Of a stretch of 8,065 nucleotides of DNA, positions 1 through 5,497 are shown in pieces. The position numbers and the translations under genes are program-made. Below the pieces are notes generated by a model. The model did no database searches and was not told the DNA's origin. It worked only from the letters and a program-made list of their open reading frames with translations. How positions within the stretch are numbered: position 1 is the first letter of the stretch; the number at the start of each line of letters is the position of its first letter. This DNA comes from DATCVR01 sp036566745 (GTDB lineage Bacteria > Actinomycetota > Actinomycetes > Jiangellales > Jiangellaceae), in contig DATCVR010000032.1 of NCBI GenBank assembly GCA_036566745.1, forward strand, positions 1 to 8,065. The letters run 5' to 3'.

Positions 1-533
1 GCCGACAGCGCGCCGAGCTCGAGCTCGACGTCGGCCAGCACGTCGGTGACGTCCTCACCGAGCAGGTTGGTCAGGTCGAAGTTCGCGTTGGACGGGAAAC
101 CGGCGTCGGTGCCCGAACCCACGCCGCCGTTGTCGGAGACAGCACCGACACCAGCGTGAGAGGTGCCACCGGGGTGCGCTGCGCCGTACTGGTTGGCCGC
201 ACCGACCTCGATGATGTCTTTCAGCGGAACCTGAAGGCCGCCGGGGATGTCGATCAGAGTGGTCTCGAGAACGCTGAGCTCGAGCGGGTTGGCCTCGATG
301 ACGTCCTCGGTGCCACCGAGGTTCTCGACCTCGGCGCCCGAGAGCTCCGCGATCTCGTCGAGGTTGGTGCCCAGCAACTCACCGGAGAGCTGACGCGCCG
401 AGGCGCGCGATTCGTCGACCTCGGCCGCCGACGCGGGCGTCAACCATGCGCCGCCCACGCAGACCGAGGCCAGACCGACAGCGATGAGCTTCCTCGCCAC
501 GCGCGGTCGGCGTCGTGCAGGTGTTACTGCCAT
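1..533 (-). CDS. Secreted protein, choice-of-anchor G family-like (5' part, runs off the left edge)
   Basis: 177 residues are visible from ATG 533; the 3' end lies outside the window. The N-terminus is a Sec signal peptide: Arg-rich positions 7-15, hydrophobic core about 16-31, and an AxA site (TPASA) after Ala36. The mature N-terminus is acidic, with eleven Glu between residues 38 and 90. It then reads NPLELSVLE (82-90), IEVGAANQYG (108-117), GAVSDNGGVG (130-139), FDLTNLLG (152-159) and ends near LELGALS (171-177). This succession of short beta-type blocks with NQY and an A-V-S-D element recalls actinobacterial choice-of-anchor G surface proteins, which usually end in a cell-wall or membrane anchor; the anchor cannot be seen here. 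The start is supported by the Shine-Dalgarno stretch GGGGAGAAGG at 544-535. The promoter lies at 604-632 and matches that of the DUF5819-HTTM operon. Family recognition is from memory; secretion is clear. Confidence 0.72.
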   Translation of the reverse strand, partial: MAVTPARRRPRVARKLIAVGLASVCVGGAWLTPASAAEVDESRASARQLSGELLGTNLDEIAELSGAEVENLGGTEDVIEANPLELSVLETTLIDIPGGLQVPLKDIIEVGAANQYGAAHPGGTSHAGVGAVSDNGGVGSGTDAGFPSNANFDLTNLLGEDVTDVLADVELELGALS

Positions 534-603
534 GCCTTCTCCCCTAGGGATGATTCGGATTTTCTCTGCGGCCAACGTGACGGCCCAGCAGAGCGTGACC
601 CTG

Positions 604-632
604 ACCGTAGCGCCAGTAAGTCCATTTGTCTC
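604..632 (-). promoter_or_regulatory. Predicted promoter of the secreted-protein gene
   Basis: On the minus strand a -35-like GAGACA (632-627) is followed after exactly 17 bp by the -10 TACGGT (609-604), which fits the actinobacterial TANNNT pattern. The predicted transcription start is near 597, leaving a leader of about 64 nt before ATG 533. The 14-mer CTGGCGCTACGGTC (616-603) occurs identically at the promoter of the DUF5819 gene, with the same GACA box at the same distance. Confidence 0.5.
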
Positions 633-688
633 AAGCCATCTTCAGCGAGTTTTCGGGTGCCACGGTCAATCACGATCGGAACTTGCAA

Positions 689-704
689 TTCGGACAGTTC
701 GGAC
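689..704. repeat. Tandem TTCGGAC direct repeat, possible operator
   Basis: Two TTCGGAC heptamers start 9 bp apart (689 and 698), about 92-107 bp upstream of the predicted transcription start of the secreted-protein gene. Two more copies lie in the same non-coding region (802-808 and 957-963, the last inside a hairpin). The phase and position suit a transcription factor site, but no regulator is identified. Confidence 0.3.
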
Positions 705-842
705 TTACTGAAGATTCAGGCACATTCGCAACGGCGTTCTGGCGAGGAAGTCACCCACAAACCCTCTTCCGCACCTTACCCACCGTAGCAATCACGGTGA
801 ATTCGGACACGTTCTCGGCCTGGTCCGGCCACCACGGCGCAG

Positions 843-863
843 CACCCCGGAAACCCCGGGGTG
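843..863 (-). terminator. Strong GC hairpin, second terminator candidate after the HTTM gene
   Basis: A perfect 8-bp stem, CACCCCGG (843-850) with CCGGGGTG (856-863), encloses a 5-nt AAACC loop. It lies 114 bp past the HTTM stop codon and upstream of the secreted-protein promoter. There is no U-tract on the minus strand, as is common for actinobacterial terminators. It would insulate the secreted-protein gene from read-through. Confidence 0.45.
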
Positions 864-947
864 ACCGACCGTGACGGAATTGTTATCTCATGCCGCGGAC
901 CCTTCGTGTGACACCTGGGGTGGCTTTCACGACCACCCGTAATTCGT

Positions 948-967
948 CATCGTCCGTTCGGACGATG
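948..967 (-). terminator. Hairpin just after the HTTM stop codon, probable terminator
   Basis: A perfect 8-bp stem, CATCGTCC (948-955) with GGACGATG (960-967), has a 4-nt loop and begins 9 bp past the TAG stop at 977-979. Placement and symmetry fit an intrinsic terminator of the DUF5819-HTTM operon, although no U-tract follows it. Confidence 0.5.
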
Positions 968-976
968 GGCGGCCGC

Positions 977-2050
977 CTATCCGGCCCCCGCCGAGACTTG
1001 TGGCTTTTCTGAATTGGCACCAGAAGGCACGTCATTCGACTGAACGTCGGCTCCTTCATCGGGCTCCCGGATGAGCCTCTGGCCTCGCCATTCACGCAAT
1101 TTCCGCCGCGCGACACCAGCGATGCCCACATAGGTGCTGTCGCGGATGAAGATCTGGTCGCCAGCCATGATGAACAGGGAGAAGAACGGCAGGCCCATGG
1201 CTGCCGCGATACCCAGATGCATGGCCGAGACGCCGAGTAGCGCCACGATCCGGGTGGCTCTGCGCAGCAACATCAGCGGGAAGAACAGTTGGATGAAGAC
1301 CGAGAAGTACGACACCGCGAGAACGCCCAGCGGGTTCGAACCGAGGATGTCGTTGAGTTCGGGCCACGGTTGGTAATGGCTCACCTGCAACGGGTAATAG
1401 ACGGCAGTTCCGTCCTGCCATGTCTCACCCTGAGCCTTGTACAGGCCGGAGGCAATGTAGATGATGCAGATCTGCGCACCTACCGCGAGAACCGCCAGAT
1501 TGTGAAACAGAGTACCGAGAGTGGCGACATTCGGGTGAATTCGTTTCGCCTTGCGCCGTCGGCGCCGCTCATCGAGGGACCAGCGCCCGGACAGGTCTGC
1601 GAAACACAGGTAGAACAACAGGATTCGGACGATGTTGTCGCTCTGGTCGCCGTATACCGGATTCGACTCGATCAGGCTCACCCAGAGCACGAGCACGACC
1701 GGCGCGATGATCCGAGTCCGCCAGCCCACCACGAAGGCGACCAGAAGCCCCACCAGCAGGACCAGCTTCGCGGTGAGACCGAATTCACTCCCGCCACCCG
1801 CGAAGAACGTGAACGGCCACTCGAAGCCGCCGTTGCGCGCCAGGGGCGACATCCACTGGCCGGCGTCGCCCCACAGGTAGTGCCGGTTGCTCCAGTTGGC
1901 GGCCAGGAACCACAGGGCGGTCAGACCGAACAAAATCCGTACGACAGAGACGCCGTACGTGGCCTTGCGCGACCCCAGCAGCCAGTCCTCGCTGGCGCGC
2001 GCCCACGCGACCCCGTGGTCGGCGGCGCGCCCGAGTGCCTTTCTGATCAC
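977..2050 (-). CDS. HTTM domain-containing multipass membrane protein
   Basis: 357 residues from GTG 2050. The start is set by the GTGA overlap with the DUF5819 stop (2047-2050), with GAGAGG upstream; the two are probably translationally coupled. About seven to eight hydrophobic spans are visible, near residues 33-52, 93-109, 112-128, 139-153, 178-203, 239-262, 266-286 and 288-300; an Arg/Lys cluster at 161-170 and a hydrophilic tail after 315 are likely cytoplasmic. The signature QICIIYIASGLYK (193-205), followed by W211 and G214, is the hallmark of the HTTM/vitamin K-dependent carboxylase-like family, whose bacterial members include SdpB of the Bacillus SDP toxin operon. The motif aligns well with the catalytic-lysine segment of human gamma-glutamyl carboxylase, placing Lys205 on the base Lys218. 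Most HTTM proteins have no known reaction. It very likely works with the co-encoded DUF5819 protein in the cytoplasmic membrane. Confidence 0.85.
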   Translation of the reverse strand: MIRKALGRAADHGVAWARASEDWLLGSRKATYGVSVVRILFGLTALWFLAANWSNRHYLWGDAGQWMSPLARNGGFEWPFTFFAGGGSEFGLTAKLVLLVGLLVAFVVGWRTRIIAPVVLVLWVSLIESNPVYGDQSDNIVRILLFYLCFADLSGRWSLDERRRRRKAKRIHPNVATLGTLFHNLAVLAVGAQICIIYIASGLYKAQGETWQDGTAVYYPLQVSHYQPWPELNDILGSNPLGVLAVSYFSVFIQLFFPLMLLRRATRIVALLGVSAMHLGIAAAMGLPFFSLFIMAGDQIFIRDSTYVGIAGVARRKLREWRGQRLIREPDEGADVQSNDVPSGANSEKPQVSAGAG

Positions 2051-2826
2051 CCTCGGAACCTCTCGATGGCCTCGGCGAACGCCGTGCTGTCCTGACCGTC
2101 GTACACGTAGAGGGGCCGCAGCCCGAACACCGACTCGGCCTCCGTCGGGGCTCCGCCGCGGTCGGCGAACCTCGGCGCCTTCGTATCGACGATCTTGACC
2201 TGGACGTGCGTCAGGTCGGCGTCGCGGCCCCACCACGCCCAGGCGAACTGGGTGGCGTAGGCGGTGATGGCACGGTCGAGGCGCAGGACGTAGGAGATCC
2301 GCGCGGGCGGACTGTGGTCGGCCGCCGCGGTCATCCGTTCGTCGAGGCGGGCCCAGGCGTCGGTCTCGAAGTCGGCGGCCAGGGCGTCGCGCTCGGTCTC
2401 GGTGAGCTTGCGGTACTGGCCTCGCATCAAGCCGGCGACACGTCGGGACACGATGCCCGCGCGTGAGGGCGCCAGGCTGTGCAGGATGTTCGCCTCGACC
2501 TCGAGCCCGGTGGCGTCGACCCATTCCGTCGACGTGCCGTCGTCGCGCCGGGCGCGCACCCACAGCGCGTACTCGGTGCTGATCGGCTTCGGCGCGAACA
2601 GGCTCCACTCCTGCTGGAACATCGGCTCCATGTAGCCGGTGAGCTGCGCGCCGAGCTCCTGTTTCGCGATGTTGTCCGGCCCGACGAAGATCGCCGTGGC
2701 GAGGAGATGGATCGCCAGGCCCATGGTCAGCACGCCGGCCAGTGCGGAGATCCACCACGGGCGGCGACTCGGAGGGGCGTGGGCAGCGCGCGCGCCGGAC
2801 ACGTCGTGAGTGGAAATGCCCGACAC
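2047..2826 (-). CDS. DUF5819 family membrane-anchored protein (SdpA-like partner of HTTM)
   Basis: 259 residues from GTG 2826, chosen because GGGGAGAGGG (2838-2829) sits just upstream and because the leader then matches that of the secreted-protein gene; a GTG at 2889 would extend it by 21 residues but has no ribosome binding site. One membrane span (about 26-48) follows a short Arg-containing N-terminus; the rest (49-259) is a soluble, probably extracytoplasmic domain. The segment EPMFQQEWSLFAPKP (67-81) is the DUF5819 signature and resembles the W-x-F-F/x-P motif I recall from SdpA. Residues 112-170 look helical and charged; 176-213 are probably beta strands. First gene of a two-gene operon: its TGA overlaps the HTTM start by 4 nt. 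DUF5819 genes commonly precede HTTM genes in actinobacteria. The biochemical role is unknown; the SdpA comparison is inferred from size, topology and pairing. Confidence 0.8.
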   Translation of the reverse strand: MSGISTHDVSGARAAHAPPSRRPWWISALAGVLTMGLAIHLLATAIFVGPDNIAKQELGAQLTGYMEPMFQQEWSLFAPKPISTEYALWVRARRDDGTSTEWVDATGLEVEANILHSLAPSRAGIVSRRVAGLMRGQYRKLTETERDALAADFETDAWARLDERMTAAADHSPPARISYVLRLDRAITAYATQFAWAWWGRDADLTHVQVKIVDTKAPRFADRGGAPTEAESVFGLRPLYVYDGQDSTAFAEAIERFRG

Positions 2827-2898
2827 TGCCCTCTCCCCGGTACGGCCCTGGCCGATGATGTGTCGGGACCGCGTACGCGAAGACGACACCAGCGCACG

Positions 2899-2927
2899 AC
2901 CGTAGCGCCAGCTGGTGATCTTGTCGC
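2899..2927 (-). promoter_or_regulatory. Predicted promoter of the DUF5819-HTTM operon
   Basis: GCGACA (2927-2922), 17 bp, then TACGGT (2904-2899) on the minus strand. Predicted start near 2892, leader about 66 nt to GTG 2826. The sequence CTGGCGCTACGGTC (2911-2898) is identical to the one upstream of the secreted-protein gene, and the GACA box is at the same spacing. A TTGACG hexamer at 2932-2927 is 22 bp from the -10, too far for normal use. Confidence 0.5.
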
Positions 2928-3039
2928 GTCAACGAGCGGCGAAGCCGATCACTGACGATCTTGCACGATTCATCGCAACACGCTTGATCATCACGATTAG
3001 GACATCACCCGCATGAACGGCATTGCACGCCGCACCCGC

Positions 3040-3057
3040 TCAACCCGACTCGGTTGA
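3040..3057 (-). terminator. Weak hairpin downstream of the acyltransferase gene
   Basis: TCAACC (3040-3045) pairs with GGTTGA (3052-3057) around a 6-nt loop, 83 bp past the acyltransferase stop. The stem is short and has no U-tract, so the assignment is tentative. Confidence 0.2.
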
Positions 3058-3140
3058 CCAGTGCATTTGCGACATGGCGCCCCACCGGCCTCGGCGTGCC
3101 TGTGAACCAATGGTCTAAACCTGCCAGTATCAACGGTGAT

Positions 3141-3800
3141 CTAATCGTTATCTTTGCTGCGGGCGGCGACTCCTGGTGCCCGGTTCTTGAGCACCGTCGC
3201 CGGCACCCCGCCCACCACGGCGAGATCCGGGACGATCCCCCGCACGACCGCGTGCGCACCCACGACGCAACCGCGCCCGATGACCGATCCGCGCAGCACG
3301 CTCGACTTCACGCCCAGCCACGAGTCCGGCCCGACCCGCACTGGCGACTTGACGATCCCCTGGTCCTTGATCGGGAGGCCGAGGTCGTCGAAGCGGTGGT
3401 CGAAGTCGGTGATGTGCACCCAGTCGGCCACGAGGGCGCAGGCGCCGATCTCGACGTCGAGGTAGCAGTTGACGGTGTCGTGGCGGCCGAACACGGCCTT
3501 CTCCCCCACCCGGAGCGTGCCCTCGTGGGCTCGCAGCGCGGTGTCGTCACCGATGTGCACCCACGGCCCCAGCACGACGCGCCCGCGCCCGGGCCGGCCC
3601 TCGATAACCGTGCGGCGCCCGAGGAACACCATCCCCTCGGTCACCACCTCCGGGTGACTGAGGCGCAGCCGGACCAGGCGGGCATAGCGGACCAGATACC
3701 ACGGCGTCCAGGCGCGGTGCCGGACGACCCAGCGCAGGCTGGCCACGGACAGATGTCGGGCCTGTCGGGGGTCGCGGCGACGGCGGCTCACCAGCGACAC
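3141..3800 (-). CDS. Left-handed beta-helix (hexapeptide-repeat) acyltransferase
   Basis: 219 residues if started at GTG 3800. Residues 1-50 are a basic helical N-terminus (RRRRDPRQARH, then WVVRHRAWTPWYLVRY); about 57-205 form imperfect hexapeptide turns of the LbH fold (VFLGRR, VHIGDD, LRVGEK, VEIGAC, VRVGPDSWLGVKS, SVIGRGCVVGAHAVV). ITDFDHRFDD (130-139) supplies the presumed catalytic His135, and the closing GGVPATVLKNR (197-207) is the standard end of such acetyltransferases. The family moves acetyl or other acyl groups from CoA to sugar hydroxyls, working as a trimer. Overall it strongly recalls mycobacterial Rv3034c-type proteins, which sit in the methylglucose lipopolysaccharide region. 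The start is uncertain: ATG 3857 would add 19 residues and GTG 3791 would remove 3, and none has a good ribosome binding site. The gene is divergent from the GNAT gene. The substrate is unknown. Confidence 0.85.
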   Translation of the reverse strand: MSLVSRRRRDPRQARHLSVASLRWVVRHRAWTPWYLVRYARLVRLRLSHPEVVTEGMVFLGRRTVIEGRPGRGRVVLGPWVHIGDDTALRAHEGTLRVGEKAVFGRHDTVNCYLDVEIGACALVADWVHITDFDHRFDDLGLPIKDQGIVKSPVRVGPDSWLGVKSSVLRGSVIGRGCVVGAHAVVRGIVPDLAVVGGVPATVLKNRAPGVAARSKDND

Positions 3801-3830
3801 GGTAGCCCGAGGGCAGCTCAACGGCGCCGT

Positions 3831-3836
3831 TACGGT
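3831..3836 (+). promoter_or_regulatory. Possible -10 box for the GNAT gene
   Basis: TACGGT followed by CAGG repeats the -10 and downstream bases of the secreted-protein promoter (TACGGTCAGG in both), with GGCGC 2 bp farther upstream. No -35 is recognisable at 17 bp. The predicted start near 3843 would give a 36-nt leader before ATG 3879. Confidence 0.25.
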
Positions 3837-3878
3837 CAGGAGACCAACCGGAAACATCGCCCGATCAATCTGATTTCC

Positions 3879-4505
3879 ATGAGAATTACGCGACTCACCA
3901 CAGCAGCCCGCCTGTTCGCCGGGCTCGGCACCACGGCCCGGCTGCGTGACGGTCGCTCGGTGGTCATCCGTCCGGCCGTGCCCTCCGACGCGGGAGGGCT
4001 CACCACGATGCACGCGCGGTGCTCGGCGGACACCGTGTACCAGCGCTACCACTCGATGCCGGCGCTGACCGGACGATTCCTCACCCATCTGCTCAGCACG
4101 GACGTCGCCCTCGTCGCCGAGGCGCCCAACCGGGCGATCGTCGCCATGGCCAACCTCGGCCGCGACACCGGCGACGTCGGCGAGCTCGCCGTGCTGGTCG
4201 AGGACGGCTGGCAGGGGGCCGGCATCGGGACGGCCATGCTCGGCCACCTCGTGACGATGGCTCGTCTGGTGGGCTACGGCGAGGTGTATGCGGTCTGCCT
4301 GCCCGGGCACGTGTGGTGCCGGAACTCGCTGACCCGTTTCGGCCCGGCGAGCGTCGAGGCCGGCGCCGGTCAGGTGTCGATCCGGCTCGCCCTGCGCGAG
4401 GCTCCCGCCGCCCTGCCGACCGAGCTTCCGGCGCCCGGCGCCCCTGCCGAGGCGTCCGTCGCGGGTGCCTCTGCGGCGGCATCCGCTGCCTCCGCTGCCG
4501 CCTGA
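3879..4505 (+). CDS. GNAT family N-acetyltransferase
   Basis: 208 residues from ATG 3879, divergent from the acyltransferase gene. The GNAT fold covers about residues 20-172: RDGRSVVIRPAVPSDAGGL (23-41) is the usual beta1-alpha1 entry, VALVAEA (76-82) and GELAVLVED (101-109) are the central strands, and DGWQGAGIGTAML (109-121) is motif A, whose Q112-G-x-G-x-G loop binds the acetyl-CoA pyrophosphate. The tail after residue 173 is low-complexity Ala/Pro/Ser-rich and probably disordered. No ribosome binding site precedes the ATG; a leaderless or near-leaderless transcript is possible. The upstream frame is open but reads as the reverse strand of the acyltransferase gene. The acceptor substrate cannot be told. 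The stop TGA abuts the stop of the opposing methyltransferase gene with no base between. Confidence 0.85.
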   Translation: MRITRLTTAARLFAGLGTTARLRDGRSVVIRPAVPSDAGGLTTMHARCSADTVYQRYHSMPALTGRFLTHLLSTDVALVAEAPNRAIVAMANLGRDTGDVGELAVLVEDGWQGAGIGTAMLGHLVTMARLVGYGEVYAVCLPGHVWCRNSLTRFGPASVEAGAGQVSIRLALREAPAALPTELPAPGAPAEASVAGASAAASAASAAA

Positions 4506-5495
4506 TCAGCCCTCGGCGGGACGCACCGCGGTGACCGACACGTTGTAGAACAGCTCGTCGGGCACCACCCGGGACAGCGCTCGGTCCAGCGCCGAGAGGC
4601 CCAGCCAGCTCCGGTAGGCGAACATCGCCCAGCGCCAGCCCAGCCGCTCCGGGTTCACCACGTGCTCGAAGGTCCGCACCGGCCAGCCGAACCACGCGGC
4701 GGTGAGCTCCTCGGTGACGGTGTGGACGTGGGCTCCCCCGGCTCGCCGCACGGTGGCGGCCAGCACGTCGGGGTCGAAGGTGTGGAGGTCGACCACCGCT
4801 TCGAGCGCCGCGGCCCGCGAGGACTCGTCCAGCTCCTCGGCCGGGCGGGCCCAGCGCCGCTCGATCAGCGGCAGGCGGCTGACGCGGGTGGCGGTCCACC
4901 AGGTGGCTCGGGAGAGCGCGCGGGCGACGCGGTCGCCGTAGCGGGTCGGCTCACCGCAGATGACCAGACGGCCGCCCGGCCGCAGCACCCGCAGCATCTC
5001 GCGGAAGGCCAGCTCGACGTCCGGGATGTGGTGGATGACCGCGTGCCCGACCACGAGGTCGAAGCTGGCGTCGTCGTACGGCAGCCGTTCGGCGTCGGCG
5101 ACCCGCCCGTCGATCTGGAACCCCAGCCGCGCGGCGTTGCGCCGGGCCGCCTCGACCATGCCGGCCGAGATGTCCGTGACGTGAACCTCGTCCAACACCC
5201 CGGCCTGGCGCAGGTTCAGCGAGAAGAAGCCGGTGCCCGCGCCGATCTCCAGGGCCTTGCCGTAGGGCCAGCCGTCGCGACCTGCCGCGGCCACGAAGCG
5301 GTCGCGGGCGTAGGCGATGCACCGCTCGTCGAACGAGATCGACCATTTCTCGTCGTAGGTCTGGGCCTCCCAGTCGTGGTAGAGCACCTGGGCCAGCTTG
5401 GTGTCGCGCCAGGCCCGTTCGACGTCGTCGGCGGACGCGGCGGAAGCGACACCGGCGGGGGCGCCGGCGGTCGGCGCGGCGGCGGGTTCGGTCAT
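4506..5495 (-). CDS. Class I SAM-dependent methyltransferase
   Basis: 329 residues from ATG 5495, preceded by GAAGGA at a spacing of about 8 nt; a GTG at 5501 would overlap the hydratase stop by 4 nt and add 2 residues. After an Ala/Pro-rich N-terminus (4-22), the Methyltransf_11/25-type domain shows motif I LEIGAGTGF (82-90), Asp108 at the end of strand 2 for the SAM ribose, ADAERLPY (133-140), strand 4 FDLVVGHAVIHHI (145-157) and LRVLRPGGRLVIC (168-180). The C-terminal 150 residues contain aromatic-rich stretches (WFGWPVRTFEHVV 268-280; WRWAMFAYRSWLG 287-299) that probably form the acceptor cap. Second gene of an operon with the enoyl-CoA hydratase. Length and neighbour match what I recall of M. 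tuberculosis Rv3038c, which is next to echA17 (Rv3039c). The acceptor is unknown; a lipid or sugar hydroxyl is plausible from context. Confidence 0.85.
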   Translation of the reverse strand: MTEPAAAPTAGAPAGVASAASADDVERAWRDTKLAQVLYHDWEAQTYDEKWSISFDERCIAYARDRFVAAAGRDGWPYGKALEIGAGTGFFSLNLRQAGVLDEVHVTDISAGMVEAARRNAARLGFQIDGRVADAERLPYDDASFDLVVGHAVIHHIPDVELAFREMLRVLRPGGRLVICGEPTRYGDRVARALSRATWWTATRVSRLPLIERRWARPAEELDESSRAAALEAVVDLHTFDPDVLAATVRRAGGAHVHTVTEELTAAWFGWPVRTFEHVVNPERLGWRWAMFAYRSWLGLSALDRALSRVVPDELFYNVSVTAVRPAEG

Positions 5496-5497
5496 CG

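Larger units (their letters stand above)
534..976. other. Non-coding region with regulatory content
   Basis: No credible gene lies in these 443 bases; open frames here lack ribosome binding sites and resemble no protein I know. The DNA looks visibly less GC-rich than its surroundings. It holds the leader and promoter of the secreted-protein gene (534-632), four copies of the heptamer TTCGGAC (689-695, 698-704, 802-808, 957-963), and two perfect hairpins (843-863 and 948-967) placed as terminators of the upstream HTTM gene. Confidence 0.7.
2827..3140. other. Non-coding region upstream of the DUF5819-HTTM operon
   Basis: These 314 bases between the acyltransferase stop and the DUF5819 start hold the 66-nt leader and promoter (2899-2927) of the DUF5819-HTTM operon, a weak hairpin (3040-3057) and a CACGATT direct repeat (2964-2970 and 2992-2998). 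Short open frames exist, such as 14 codons from ATG 3013, but none has a convincing ribosome binding site. I see no RNA gene. Confidence 0.6.

Noticed and set aside
13..30. Repeated GAGCTC/CTCGAG units suggesting a short tandem repeat
   Set aside because: They encode the Glu-Leu-Glu-Leu stretch near the visible end of the secreted protein, with biased codon use (gag, ctc); no longer repeat exists.
156..874. Plus-strand open frames (156-788 and 626-874)
   Set aside because: The first is mostly antisense to the signal-peptide protein; the second has no ribosome binding site and unremarkable composition in non-coding DNA.
1333..1342. GGTTCGAACC, resembling the T-loop core of a tRNA
   Set aside because: It lies inside the HTTM coding sequence (around residues 237-240, GSNP), and no acceptor stem, anticodon arm or D-arm can be folded around it.
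2051..2932. Open frame on the minus strand extending the HTTM gene upstream to give a 651-residue protein
   Set aside because: The upstream part overlaps the DUF5819 gene in a shifted frame and reads as Arg/Pro-rich nonsense; the GTGA overlap at 2047-2050 gives a natural start.
2964..2998. CACGATT direct repeat upstream of the DUF5819 promoter
   Set aside because: Only two 7-bp copies 28 bp apart, with no further copies or symmetry near the promoter; too weak to call an operator.
3054..4505. 483-codon plus-strand frame making the GNAT protein much longer
   Set aside because: Its first 275 residues are the antisense of the LbH acyltransferase gene, which has unmistakable hexapeptide motifs.
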